NCBI GenBank assembly: GCA_016617855.1 | Contig: JAECUM010003672.1 | Coordinates: 1 to 64,000, forward strand | Origin: Megalonaias nervosa | Lineage: Eukaryota > Mollusca > Bivalvia > Unionida > Unionidae | DNA: 64,000 nucleotides | Reading direction: 5' to 3' | Shown: positions 46,497 through 58,539 of the stretch, piece after piece | Layout: each line of letters begins with the position of its first letter | How positions within the stretch are numbered: the first letter of the stretch is position 1 | The notes under the pieces: model-generated | Seen by the model: the letters and a program-made list of their open reading frames with translations, nothing else | The model's database searches: none | Told to the model about the DNA's origin: nothing | Position numbers and translations under genes: made by a program

Positions 46497-46559
46497 GTTC
46501 TAGGACCCAAAAGAAAAGTCCACCAAGACTGGTTTGACGAAAATAACGAATTCTAACAT

Positions 46560-47535
46560 AACGCGTTAATAAATGCACTGGTTTACTACGAAATAACCTA
46601 ACAGCAAATTACAAGATTAATCTGATTAACTCTGACCACAAGCTAACAATCTACATAATTCTCTACGTAGGGCTCAAGCCCATTTCTCAAATACGCATGT
46701 AAACGAAACACTTCCAATGTAATTCTACATACTAAACTATCCCAGTAATTAAGTATACATGCTACAAATAATTACAATAATAATTTCGTAATATTCTGCA
46801 AATATCGAGCAAATAACTTACTCACTTTTTCGAAGCTTTGTCTTTCCTTTGAATCTGCTTCCAAGTTTTACCACCAAATTACGAGTGGCTTTCTCGGAGT
46901 AACTCTATTTGCTTAGCAATCTTCCCAGGAGAAACTAAATTTTCGTTTAAGAGTTATGAAAATTATAATTCGGATCTAAATTGTAATCACATCCTCTATC
47001 TCAATTCCGATTGGATGTCTCTGTGAACCGATCCAATCAAACGTAGCGGACAATGACCCTGTCGCTGTCTGTCAACGTGGGGACGGATGAGAACACGCCC
47101 TGCTCCCCCCCCCCCCGTGGGTTTCCTCCAATCTTAGGACTAATCTTTAACACCTAGGTGTGATGACTACAAATTTCCGATCCTCTGGCGGGTCACGGTA
47201 ACCTTGCGTAAAAGATTAACACTAGCCCGCGGCAATGTTTAGACATCAAACACATGGCCGCGGTATTTATACATGACTTAATAGATGGGGCTTAGCAAAC
47301 GTGACACAATGTTTTTCACAGTATTTGCTATCTGACGCAGATTGGCAGCAATATCGCAGTCAGTACTCCAATGGATTGTGAACAAGTTAAAACTAAAATG
47401 CATAGATGTTGAATAATTGGAAAGACATGATACAAATTATGATAAAAGAAACACAAATCTATCTGCAGTAAGCTCATTATTTTATAATCATGAACCCACG
47501 GTACTTTACTCTTCCTGAAAACAAAAAATGGAAAG
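46560..47535. other. No gene recognised
   Basis: AT-rich intergenic DNA with a run of C at about 47107-47116. Confidence 0.5.
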
Positions 47536-47549
47536 AACAGCAATGATGT

Positions 47550-47853
47550 GTATGTGATTTGGATTTTTAACGAAGCTTTAACAATTTTTCAGTCATATCG
47601 CTACGATGTCTACATTGTGGCCATTTATAGTGATGTCTAGTGACATCATACATGTAGTATGATGTCCGCCCAGTCACATTATCCTGACACCAGACCGACC
47701 AGTCCTAACTCTAACCTCTTAACGCTGAGCGCCTAGCGAGGCAGTTGTTAACATTTTTTTAAAATAAATCTTTGGTATGACTCGGCTGGGGTTCGAACCC
47801 GCAACCTCCCGCATCCAAGGCGGACATGCTAACCACAAGGCCACCGGAGCGAT
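47550..47853 (-). mobile_element. tRNA-derived SINE, 12-bp target duplication
   Basis: Minus-strand copy: the 3' end is at GATTTGGATTTTTAACGAAG and the 5' head ends at ACCACAAGGCCACCGGAGCG. Perfect 12-bp duplication CAGCAATGATGT (47538-47549 and 47854-47865). The CA tail is nearly absent (GTATGT only). Confidence 0.94.
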
Positions 47854-47869
47854 CAGCAATGATGTAATG

Positions 47870-50005
47870 ATGATTGTAGTTGAAAGATGTGATAAATATT
47901 TATAAGACGCCTAATATATTTTTTAAAAATAATAAAAAAAGTTTTAAAAAACACACTGGCTACATATCCTCATTAAAATTATAGAAGTTAGCCCCTCCCA
48001 CCACCCTCTCCAGGAAAACGTGCTATGTGATCATGCCTGAAGATGGATAATTTGACATACAACTATATTTACAATAAATTCTTACACCTAGATAAAACAG
48101 ACCTCCGAGAAACAGAATTAGCATATATATTTATTTAAATCAGCGTTTTTTTTCCTCGAAATAATGATTATTTACTGGGACATTTCAATATGAGGTATAA
48201 ATTCATGAAAGCTTAAAAGGAGAGGCTTAAGTCATACTAAGCCTCTGGTGTATAGTATAAACTGCACACGTGACCAAGAGGATTCCTGACTTACAGCTGT
48301 TCGATCCTTCTCGTGGAGAAAAAAAAGAAGGAAATCGTGTAAAATCTAAACCCTTGCTGTTTGATTAGATTGGCCATCAAGCCACTTAAAGTTCTAATAC
48401 ATGATTATCAGCGGCCACGCTAAGTGTAATAGTTCATTAAAGAACGTTGTAGCATGCTACATTTTTTGTGGATCCAGTCCAACAGAGAGGCGGTCGAGGT
48501 TCAGTCTTGAATACTCGTGTACTTTTACCTGTTCAAAGTAAAGTCAGTTTGGGATGGGGGTATTTTTTGTAATACAAATTCCGGCCCCCAAATAGATTGA
48601 AAATAAATGTTCTTTGATTTGAAGGGGGAAAAAATGATTAAGTAATTATCCATTATATTAGCTGAACAAATACATTAATCTGAGGTATAAAAAACAAATC
48701 CTGGTACCAAAAAATATCCCCACCCTTCCATTAAATTATCGGTCCCTAACTGAATATAGTTAATTCAGCGTGTAGAACTACGACAGGCTATGTGCATGCC
48801 GGGGGGGGGGGGGAATACGGGAGAATTAGGCACACGTGTATAAAGTTTCGCAGTTCACGACACATGAACTCTCTGTCAGTAGGTAGATTACACCCTTTTC
48901 AAATTTCGCTTTGTAATTCAAAAGCCTCAAGTGGGACAAAAGAAAAAAACATGAATATATGTAAATATATACACACGCTTCGGTTATGTCACAAACAGAA
49001 AATATAATACAGATAAACTAATTATCTTTCAATAATATACGTTATAGCATGTTTATGAATGACGCAAAAAAACCAGGGAATCGTTGGATGAGTCAGTAGC
49101 CCCACCCGTAAATTAGCACACACTACATCCAATATTCAGTGAAGTTCAAATGAGTTCGTTACATTTTGGTCATTTTTGAGGACACATCAGATACTGTTTC
49201 AGTGATCTTCAAACACAACCGAAATCGGTTAGATGACCTGGTTTATTCTTAAAATAGGACTGCTAAACATAAAGATAACGTAACCCAACTAAAAATACTG
49301 AACTGCAGTGTATCGTGACATGGTATCTATGTTTAGAAATTGTTTAGTCGGTCGTCAAAATTAGAAAATATCCTAACAATACAGTTTGAAGAAAAACAGT
49401 TATCTTGACAAATGCATTTTATCTTAGGTTTATGAATGACGCAATACAGTCAGGGAACCATGCATGCGTCGGTATATATTTATGTTTGGCAGCTAGGGGA
49501 AACCCCACCCATATGTACACAGTGTATTCAACATTCGCTAGCTTAAATGAGGTATAGCATTCACATACTTTTCCGTTTGTTTGCACACCCACTTCCACCC
49601 CTCCTCGCCTAACGATTTTAAAAACGAAAAGCAACAATGTTATTTATTGTTTTAAATGAACAAAATAGGGTCATTTCATTCATCAATTTATGCCTTACTT
49701 GATTGTTACCTCGGGATCCGTAACACTGTCATCTAAGTTCTGTGCATATTTTTTTTAAACATCTTAATGATATTCGTTTGTTTGTTTTTTGACCTGAGGG
49801 TGGGTGGGTTACAAACAAAACGGGAAGATATGCGAATACTGAAATTTCATCTGGGCTAGTTTTTAGGATGCATCATGTATTGTTTGAGTGTTCTTCAAAA
49901 CTAATCCAGATTAGTTAGGTCATTTAATTTATTCTTAAAAAGAGGACTGTTAAACATCTTGGTGCCGTTACCAAACAGGGATTAACTACAGTGTACCGTG
50001 ACATG
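47870..50005. other. No gene recognised
   Basis: AT-rich DNA. Two stretches around 49030-49400 and 49420-49990 share words (TTTATGAATGACGCAA, CTAAACATAAAGATAACGT / TTAAACATCTTGGTGCCGTT, GTACCGTGACATGG) and look like an old duplication of about 400 bp. Confidence 0.45.
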
Positions 50006-50007
50006 GA

Positions 50008-50010
<3 letters not shown>

Positions 50011-50052
<42 letters not shown>

Positions 50053-50348
50053 AACTTAGCTTTAACAATTTTTCAGTCATATCGCTACAATGTCTGCAGT
50101 GTGACAGTTTATAGTGATATCTAGCACTGGGGCATCATGCCGCAGACACGTAGCATCATGTTCCACCAAGTCACGTTATCCTGACACCAGACCGACCAGT
50201 CCTAACACTAACCTCTTAATGCCGAGCGTCAAGCGAGGCAGCTGCTAGTACCGTTTTTTATGTCTTTGGTATGACTATGCCTGGGTTCCAACCTGCAATC
50301 CACCGCATCAGAGGCGGACGCTCTAACCACTAGGCCACCGGAGCGGTC
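50011..50348 (-). mobile_element. tRNA-derived SINE with (GT/CA)n tail, 12-bp target duplication
   Basis: Perfect 12-bp duplication TGACATGGAATT (49999-50010 and 50349-50360). The tail is (GT)20 as read on the + strand, directly against the left duplication. The body and head are full length, with the B box somewhat changed (GGGTTCCAACCTGC on the + strand complement). Confidence 0.95.
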
Positions 50349-50523
50349 TGACATGGAATTTATTAACATCTTGTTTCCTCGTACATAACGTGCAAACCCT
50401 TCCTAACAACAGCCTATTCATTAACTGCCGTTCGAATATTTTAATGGCAGATGAAGTTTCACGTTGTTCCTTTAACTCAAAATTTCAAGCGAACAGCGCT
50501 GATACTGGTATTCAGCCGCATTA

Positions 50524-50672
50524 GTGGACGAAAGATCTACGTCTACGCTTATGGGCACAGTATTACGACATTTGTGGACAGAAGATCTACGTCTACGCTT
50601 ATGGGTGCGGTATTACGACATTAGAGAACGGAAGATGTAGGTCTACGCCGATAGGTGTGGCATTACGACATT
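50524..50672. repeat. Minisatellite, 53-bp unit, 3 copies
   Basis: Unit contains GAAGATCTACGTCTACGCTT and ATGGGTGCGGTATTACGACA. The third copy is more diverged. Confidence 0.88.
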
Positions 50673-51344
50673 ATTGTTCAACATGGCTGCTGGTACCCAG
50701 TATCCAGTACAACACCTGAAAACAACAACTCCTTATTTTTCAAATTTATTCAATCCATGAAAAATTGGTATTTCTTGTACAGAATCGAAAGGCAAAACCT
50801 CATTTTTATATCAAAACCTTTGTCGAAACTAACGCATACGGACGCCCATGGACGCCAGCACATCGGGGCAAGGGGGTGGGGTGCACCTATCCCAGGATTT
50901 CACCTCTAAACAAGGTTTGTTCTATATCTGTAAAACTTAATGTCACCACTATCTTTGGCCCCCCCCCAAAAAAAAAATTGTGATTCTGCGGGCGCACCAG
51001 CATAAGCTAAACCGAACCCAACATTTATGATTTTGTTTTTATACAAGAAATCGGCAAACAATTTTGAACTCAAGCTGTAGAAAAGCAAAAACTACGACCA
51101 GGTTTGGGCAAAAGTCTGACGAAGTAATTACATCAACAAATCTTTCGCATCCATTAGTCGGACCCATCGATCTTCTCTGCGTCATATATCCCCCCATAGG
51201 TACGTCCGACCCACCTTTCGCGTACAAGTCCATCCATTCAGCAATCCATTCGTACACGCATCAGTATACCCGATGAGTATTTTATTTAGAGAATGATGGA
51301 GATATAAAAATATTAAGTCTTCATCTTCACAAAGAGATATCGAT

Positions 51345-51575
51345 ATAGTACACGTGACCAAGATGATGTCTTTATAGTGCCCGTGACCAAGATGATGTCT
51401 TTATCGTACCCGTGACCAAGATGATGTCTTTATAGTGCCCGTGACCAAGATGATGTCTTTAAAGTGCCCGTAACCAAGACATGTCTCTATAGTACCCGTG
51501 ACCAAGACAGGTCTTTATTGTACCCATGACCAAGATTGTCTCTATAGTACCCGTGACCAAGACGATGTCTTGTAT
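51345..51575. repeat. Minisatellite, about 29-bp unit, about 8 copies
   Basis: Unit is CCCGTGACCAAGATGATGTC plus TTTATAGTA, with small length variants. Confidence 0.92.
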
Positions 51576-51839
51576 ATCTACATGTAAAGTAGTGTATTGC
51601 AATGAGCTTACATTATGAGGTAGATAATGATGACAAATTATTATATATGTTTTGTGTTACTGACATGTTACCACAATATGGCAACCAAAGTGTGTACATT
51701 TTCCATGTCTACATAATCCGGTGAGCAAACTGATTCATACTAAATCACCACTAGATGTTTTGGTGAACTTGGCTTGGCTAAATTCTTTTCATCGTGATCC
51801 AGTTAACCAATACACAAACAAAAAGAATAATAAGAAAAG

Positions 51840-51841
<2 letters not shown>

Positions 51842-51909
<68 letters not shown>
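51842..51909. repeat. Uninterrupted run of 68 A
   Basis: Pure A run. It could be the poly(A) tail of a retrocopy, but the DNA upstream (51600-51840) shows no recognisable gene or element. Confidence 0.97.
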
Positions 51910-51910
<1 letters not shown>

Positions 51911-52144
51911 ATTGTTTAAAAAGCCAATCGATAGATTTGCACATTCTGTGATTCAATGTTCAGTTTATTGATAACAGCGCAAAATTAACTTTTATCATAA
52001 GGGTGTGGACACAGTGAATTACAAGGATGGGTGGCGTAATTCTGTAGTAGGGTTTAAATTTACGCACAGTCAGAAATTGTACGATAATATGATCTGCGCA
52101 AAAGCGATGACTGGGTGCAAATTCTATAGTCAGTGACATAAATT

Positions 52145-52335
52145 CGAGCCAAGGCATGTCAATGTGTGTCAATGAGTCTGGTCTGGAGTATGTACTGAGC
52201 GGCATATTGCATGACAACGAAATCCAAGCCATGTTAACGTGAGCCAATGAGTCTGTGAGGAGTATGTACGGAGCGGCATAAGGCATGTCAACAAGAGCCA
52301 AGGCATGTCAACGTGAGCCAAGGAGTCTAGTTTGG
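52145..52335. repeat. Short tandem repeat, about 85-95-bp unit, about 2.5 copies
   Basis: Words CCAAGGCATGTCAATGTG, GAGTCTGGTCTGGAGTATGT and GAGCGGCATA recur in order two to three times. Confidence 0.7.
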
Positions 52336-52399
52336 AATCTTTCCATGCCGCCGTGATTAACATCGACAGATATTGTGATACATATTAGGTATTAGTTCC

Positions 52400-53510
52400 A
52401 CTAATCAGACTTGTGATGGTTCGATCAATGTTAAAAAAAAAAACTAGGTCTTTAAAGAGAAGACCATTTTTATTTTCACCATAGTTAAGAAACATGTCTT
52501 CATTTGTGGCGCATTTAAAGGTCGACGGTATATTTGGAAGGCATTGCAAGATAATATTCTGGGGACCGGAATGTTTATGTATTATTTTCCTAAGACCCAA
52601 CCCAACCCCAACCCCGTATGTATCGACTGCTTCCTGAAAATTTCAGCTTTATGTATGTCACAATTCAATATATCGGAGGTCGAAACAAGTTTCAGCAAAC
52701 AAAATGTTAATGAACATTGGTTCATGTATTTATTTTCATACTCCCTATTTGAAATAAAGCGAATATATTAGTCTCGTGTTTGTCCCTCCATACGTATATC
52801 CATCACATTGTAAACGCAAATTTGGTACACGTTATCGATATGGAGTTTGGATTTGCAGGAATGTTTACGAATTCCAATGTGACCCTTTGCTCCGATTGAA
52901 AGTGAAAGGTCAAAGGGGTAATAAATGAGGAAATCAACAAAGCATTTCTTCTTGTATGTCCAATCCTATTTCATAATATAAAATATCCTAATTCTGTAAC
53001 TAAGTCGCTGGGTCCACAGGCAAGGTCAAAGGTCCAAAATAGGATATCATGAACCATTATGGCGTTTTCCTTCACAATCCAAAACCTTTATTACTATCCA
53101 AAGAAAAACAAGGTATCAGTCTTCCAAATGGTATTGACAATATTACTTGGCATTTACACTGATCATACTAAACAATCAAATGTTTCTATTATTTACTCCA
53201 TGTTTTCATGACATAATTTCATACCCGTATGTGAACTTGACGAATATCAAAGGCAGTGGCAGCCATAGTCGCTAATTTTATCAGCCAATCAGATGAAGTC
53301 TTATATCTTCGCGTTTGGAGACTGAGCAGTGTAGAAGAAGACCATGAATGTGTACCGAACGAATTGATTCACTTTCTAATTTTTGAAAGCTGCATTTCCA
53401 TTGATTAACTCAATGGTCACCAGAACATGACCCCTAAGCGGTCGTCATCAGATCTTCACGTAGGACAGCGGAGATCTGATTTTAATCAGATTGGGTAGTA
53501 CCAGCAACAA
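52400..53510. other. No gene recognised
   Basis: Intergenic DNA with only short frames. Confidence 0.5.
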
Positions 53511-53514
53511 AGTA

Positions 53515-53724
53515 GCAGTAATAGCAGCAGTAGAAGTAGTGGGGTGGGTGGGTTAAAGGCATTTTTAACACATGACTGGCTATATTATGCCGAAGAATTG
53601 GGAGCCATGTGCCTTTCTTAAGGATACGTCGAGGCAGCTGACCCTAGATGGTCTATGCACGTACCGAATCCACGATCCTGATTACGAGTCCAACGCTGTA
53701 CCAAATGAGCTACTGCGGCAATAA
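53515..53724 (-). mobile_element. Second SINE type with a tRNA-Thr-like head, diverged
   Basis: On the minus strand, GCCGCAGTAGCTCATTTGGT then ACAGCGTTGGACTCGTAATC and GTGGATTCGGTAC follow the order of a tRNA D-arm, anticodon arm (CGT in the loop) and T-arm. The T-loop and acceptor pairing are spoiled, so this is not a functional tRNA. The body continues to about 53515 (GGCACATGGCTCCC and AAAATGCCTTTAACCC) as in tRNA-derived SINEs. Confidence 0.5.
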
Positions 53725-53734
53725 CAACATCAGT

Positions 53735-53835
53735 ATTAGTACCAATGCAGCAACAGTAGCAGCAATGGCAGTAGAAACAGCAGCAGTAGTAGTAGTAGCA
53801 CTGCTTGCAGTAGTAGTAGCAGCCACAGTACAGCG
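53735..53835. repeat. Interrupted AGC/AGT trinucleotide repeat
   Basis: CAGCAGTAGTAGTAGTAGCA-type runs. The Ala/Val and Leu-rich frames across it are products of the repeat. Confidence 0.88.
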
Positions 53836-53969
53836 CTGAGTCCGTTTAATACATAATCAAGATGTGCCTTTAATGTGCATTTCTTAAAACTATTACTTCC
53901 TATTGAGGTCGCTAACATTGGGCAGGACCAAAAAAAACTAAATATTACATTTAAATTCGAATGCATATA

Positions 53970-54440
53970 CTTAGTCCGCTTTCAGGAATAAAATGCGGCA
54001 AATAAATATACACAGTTAAATGATATGGCGTACTCTCTAAAGTAACAAACACGGCGAAGTTACACACAATAACCTTACCAGCATTATTTCGTACAAACGC
54101 ATTACAACAAGCTTATATTTATCAAAATCAACAAAGATACGTCTTCTTACAACGCACATCTGCGTTTCTTAATTTGAGAACACACCCTTAACAATGATTC
54201 TAATGCACGCGTACACAATCACACCGTCAAATTACCTACACTATATGAAGGGTATCTTAAAGAGATTGTAAGTGTGTACCTAAAAAGTTTGTAAGTGTTC
54301 TTAATGAATGTTTCTCCACAGAATAGTTACAAAGGACGACGCTATCATTGTTGCATGTAGAATAAAAAAATTCTAAAACGGACAGTTTTAAAGCGATAGC
54401 CATCATAAACCGGTTTGGAAAGTAACTTGTTAGGTCCTAA
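53970..54440. other. No gene recognised
   Basis: Intergenic. Confidence 0.5.
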
Positions 54441-54455
54441 TAGGACCAAAATATG

Positions 54456-54457
<2 letters not shown>

Positions 54458-54491
<34 letters not shown>

Positions 54492-54800
54492 ATTTGGATT
54501 TTTAACATAGCTTTAACAATTTTTCAGTCATATCGCTACGATGTCTGCAGTGTGGCAGTTTACAGTGATGTCTAGCACTGGGGCATCATGCCGCAGACAT
54601 GTAGCATGATATCCCACCCAGTCACATTATCCTGACACCAGGCCAACCAGTTCTAACACTAACCTCTTAATGCTGAGCGCCAAGCGAGGCAGCTGTTAGT
54701 ACCATTTTTATAAGTCTTTGGTATGACTCGGCAGGAGATCGAACCCACGACCTCCCGCATCCGAGGCGGACGCTCTAACCACTAGGCCACCGGAGCTCTC
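54458..54800 (-). mobile_element. tRNA-derived SINE with (GT/CA)n tail, 16-bp target duplication
   Basis: Flanked by AGGACCAAAATATGTG (54442-54457) and AGGACCTAAATATGTG (54801-54816), one mismatch. Full-length copy with intact head and a tail of about 34 bases of GT on the + strand. Confidence 0.95.
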
Positions 54801-54829
54801 AGGACCTAAATATGTGGGCTGACTATATA

Positions 54830-55700
54830 GTGGGCCGGGTTTTAGAGGAGGTCTGTTTTGAGAAACTTCACTGAATCGGTTATTTACATTAGTGCTACCC
54901 TCACATCCTCTCCTCTGCTTTTCAAGGACTTCTTCACTATATCTCCAAAGACAATATAAAGCCTTCTTAAAAATGACATTTTCCATTATTCCACTAAATG
55001 CTAATACTTAATTTATTCTAGATATAGAAATGTACGTTTGTTTGTTTATGCCTCAAAAATAATTGCAGCTTAGATTTCATTACCAATAGTTTTGTTATCT
55101 TGTCGATAAAAATGCCGCGAATGTAAGAATCATTTTTCTCCTGGACAGTCGAAGATAAGTATGGACGATTCTTTACTCTCGCAAACACGTGATATGTGTG
55201 CCTTAGTTACGTCCCCTTCAGACTCTAGTCCCACCCCAGAGTAATTCTGAAATACCAAACGCTGCTTTTAGTTTTTAGTTATAAATCTGCTAGTAATTAA
55301 GTAAGTGTTTGCTATCAGTAACTGCAGCACAGCTAATTTTTGCTGGCATCAGTATGTTTGTTTTTCTCTCATTATTTTTATCAATTGTTTTTTACTCTTT
55401 TTAAACGGTGCCCTATTTGAATTAAACATTACAACATATGAACGTTTACAAAGAAGTCTAATCATTACTAGACAATGTCTCTTCATTGACAAGCAATCAC
55501 CCATATCTTTCCGTTAGCATCTGTAGTTGAGAATATGATACAATGACTAGAGATAAATACACTTAATTTTCTAAAGTGTAATCTGACTATTGTGAAAAAC
55601 TCGCCCAATACCCAATGACAGGATACCAGTTTATTTACACAATTTTCGTGTAATTAGATGAACTGGTTTGTATTTAAAATTTAGATTAGCAAATTTAAGC
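54830..55700. other. No gene recognised
   Basis: AT-rich with short frames only. Confidence 0.5.
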
Positions 55701-55704
55701 CTCA

Positions 55705-55736
<32 letters not shown>

Positions 55737-55764
55737 TAATGATAATAATAATAAGAAGAAGAAG
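55705..55764. repeat. (AAT)n then (AAG)n microsatellite
   Basis: AAT/ATA units lead into AAG units right against the 3' end of the next SINE. Confidence 0.9.
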
Positions 55765-55766
55765 AT

Positions 55767-56075
55767 TTGGATTTGGATTTTTTTAACGTAGCTTTAACAA
55801 TTTTTCAGTCATATCACTATGATGTCTGCAGTGGGGCAGTTTTATAATGATGTGTAGCACTGCGGCATCATGCCGCAGACATGTAGCATGATGTCACATT
55901 ATCCTGACACCAGGCCGACCAGTCCTAACACTAACCTCTTAATGCTGAGCGCCAAGCGAGGCAGCTGTTAGTACCATTTTTGTAAGTCTTTGGTATGACT
56001 CGGCCGGGGACCGAATCCACGACCTCCCGCATCCGATGCGGACGCTCTAACCACTAGGCCACCGGAGCGGTCATC
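55767..56075 (-). mobile_element. tRNA-derived SINE, 10-bp target duplication
   Basis: Flanked by AGAAGAAGAT (55757-55766 and 56076-56085). Head, B box and body intact. There is no CA tail; the (AAT)n(AAG)n lies outside the duplication and was probably already present. Confidence 0.9.
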
Positions 56076-56139
56076 AGAAGAAGATAGAGACGATGATGAA
56101 ATTTAATAATGGCCTAAAAAGTCCTATATATGGAATAGG

Positions 56140-56142
<3 letters not shown>

Positions 56143-56219
<77 letters not shown>
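56143..56219. repeat. (TA)n microsatellite
   Basis: Pure TA run of about 77 bases. Confidence 0.97.
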
Positions 56220-56221
<2 letters not shown>

Positions 56222-56229
56222 TTCCGTAT

Positions 56230-58170
56230 AGGCTGGACGGTCTATTGTTGTTTTGTTTTTTTTTCCATATATTTTCCTTATTGCAAGTAAGTTCCACGAA
56301 AGTGGTGTACACTAGGCACGCAAGGAGCTTGTCCAGAAAGACACCATTACGTTGTTTTTTAAGACCTTATGATCCAGAAATTCAAATATGAAAAAGAACT
56401 AACAAAAGGAAAATATTTATTACAAATCCTGACTCAACCACCTAGCAGAAGTCACGTCCGCTATTTAAACCACTGATAACTTTACCAGGCATTGGACAGC
56501 TGACCTGAGCTTGTAACCTAAATGTATGGTGACAAATCAATAGCGACAGCAATACTTCAGGACAAAAGAATCCCACTGTATACACCTTGTCAAATATCCA
56601 AACAGAAAATATAGGCTAGCCAAAAGCCAGTTAAACAGGTTAGCAGCAAAATATGAACACTCTTTAATCTTGCCAATGCCCACATTTCTTACCCAGGCAC
56701 AAATCTCGTGCGACAGATAGTCTAGAAGGGATTAATTAGGTCTGGGACAACAATATCTCAGCTGCAATTCATTCATACCACCCTTACCCCACCCCCATTC
56801 ATCATACATAATATATGTGTACGTTCTCAGTTAATGTTTTAAAAATAGATGACTGTTCTGTACTCTTTTGTATGAAATTATTGGTATGGGGCATTAAATA
56901 TGTTTTAAACGAAAAATGGGTTCAGGGCAAGCATCATGCCTCGATGCATTTGTCCCAGACCGAAAAAAAAGGGCAGTGGTGTAGAACGGCTTGCGGAAAG
57001 GGAAGTTAACTGGTAGGTTGGAAAGCACGTTAAGAAGAAATGTCTATGTATGTACAATACCTCCATACTGTGTCTTAGCTCCTTATTGATGCAGGGCAGG
57101 ATAGACCGAAAATAATGAGATGGAGTGGAAGGAAGCGAGCTATCTACAGCATCTCTGCCAACACTAGCTTAGCAGACACAATACAAAAGAAAGCATAAAT
57201 GGACCGCAACAGCAAACAGTCCTAGATCTCTTCGCAAATGCTGTTTCGTACATGTTGACGACTACAGCGACAATACAATTCAAAACACTGAATATTAACA
57301 CATGTACGTGTATGTTCTTACCTCGATCATATGCTGGTTTCTCGTGAAGACAGTCGAATTCTATGATAAACATAGTGTCGGTTTTTGTTTTTTCTTTCTC
57401 TTATCTCGCTAGCTGTGTGTTACTGAATGGTCTCGGTGCAACTAGCAAATAGGTATTTCTGAGTCTATTTATATCAAAGTTGACACCATTATTCACTGGG
57501 TAACTAACATAACCGTTCGAACACTAATCCAAACAAACCCGCCAGAACATACATGTGAATCATTGATGATAAAGAGTGTCAGTGTCGTGTGCAATTAGCC
57601 GTGTCTGCCTATGCACGCACTTGATTTATAATGAGTGGGTTAATAGTGTTTACAGTGGTCTACGTTAGAGGACAGGAAACTCCAGCAGCGATCAGCTGAC
57701 TGGCCTATATTGGAAACGTCTTTCTTTCCATTACGTAATATTCATCTGAACGCTGAATGCTTGGATAGTATAACTAGAGGCACAATTACCTAGTATTTTG
57801 TGGATACGTAGCCTCGTTTCATTATCTAACAGGTACAAATTTTTTAAAAATTTTTCATGTTCGTCTTAACTTCTATTTTCATTTTCATTAAAGATCAAAA
57901 TAACAATATCTTTTTTTACTTTAGGAAAACTTAGTTTTATGAGTAAGGGGTGTCTATACACCCATTACTTTGTTTCATTTTATTACATAGAAAGGGTGCG
58001 GTTTCTATCCCACGATCTAGAATTAAGTGGACTGTTACTGTTTAGCAACCTTTACAAACAAATGTAAAATGCAAACACTCTGTGCAGCACTCGCGGCTAC
58101 AGTACACATTAAAGATATGGTGGGCAATCATGCGTCAGTATGCTCCTACATCATAACCCTATCCCCACGA
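56230..58170. other. No gene recognised
   Basis: Short frames (56815-57009 +, 57164-57373 -) have no family resemblance. Confidence 0.5.
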
Positions 58171-58182
58171 TGGAGATAAGCC

Positions 58183-58333
58183 CAGTGGCGTAGCTTGGGG
58201 GGGGGGGGCAGTTGTTCCCGGGCGCCATGTGCCAGGGGCTCCAATACAACTATTCGTTATCTCAGATGCACTCGAAGGGGGCGCCAAGTTTATGTTTTGT
58301 CCCCGGGCGCTAAGTACTCTCGCTACGCCACTG
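58183..58333. mobile_element. 151-bp hAT-type MITE with perfect 8-bp target duplication
   Basis: Terminal inverted repeats CAGTGGCGTAGC and GCTACGCCACTG pair perfectly over 12 bases. GATAAGCC flanks both sides exactly (58175-58182 and 58334-58341). An 8-bp duplication and CAGTGGCG-type ends are hAT features. The interior is GC-rich with a G run at 58197-58208 and no coding capacity. The exact duplication suggests a fairly recent insertion. Confidence 0.92.
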
Positions 58334-58459
58334 GATAAGCCTATAGTTTGGGTTGTTGTTTTATGTTTTGTTGGGGTTTTTTGGGTGGGGGCGGTTTCAT
58401 TTTCTTTAAAGAAAAAAGCGCACAGCTTTTCTGAAATAAGCGAGAGTGCAATAATGGGT

Positions 58460-58461
<2 letters not shown>

Positions 58462-58536
<75 letters not shown>
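58462..58536. repeat. (TA)n microsatellite
   Basis: Pure TA run of about 75 bases. Confidence 0.97.
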
Positions 58537-58537
<1 letters not shown>

Positions 58538-58539
58538 TG

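Larger units (their letters stand above)
42440..46548 (-). mobile_element. RTE-like non-LTR retrotransposon with inverted 5' part (twin-primed)
   Basis: The 3' part (reverse transcriptase, C-terminal domain, 3' UTR) reads on the minus strand from about 44640 down to about 42440. The 5' part (5' UTR, APE-type endonuclease) reads on the + strand from about 44641 up to 46548. The two 5' ends meet head to head, and the endonuclease ends (WFDENN) close to the point in the protein where the minus part begins (PKRPLTHPKREAYIEWQND). Candidate 11-bp target duplication: AATTCAAACAT (42429-42439) and AATTCTAACAT (46549-46559), one mismatch. Twin priming during insertion explains all of this in one event. 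Both parts carry later frameshifts. Confidence 0.82.

Noticed and set aside
51345..51575. Possible CRISPR-like array of 29-bp repeats
   Set aside because: Repeats are contiguous without spacers and the genome is animal.
53648..53839. Ala/Val-rich plus frame and Leu-rich minus frame as membrane protein
   Set aside because: Generated by the AGC/AGT trinucleotide repeat.
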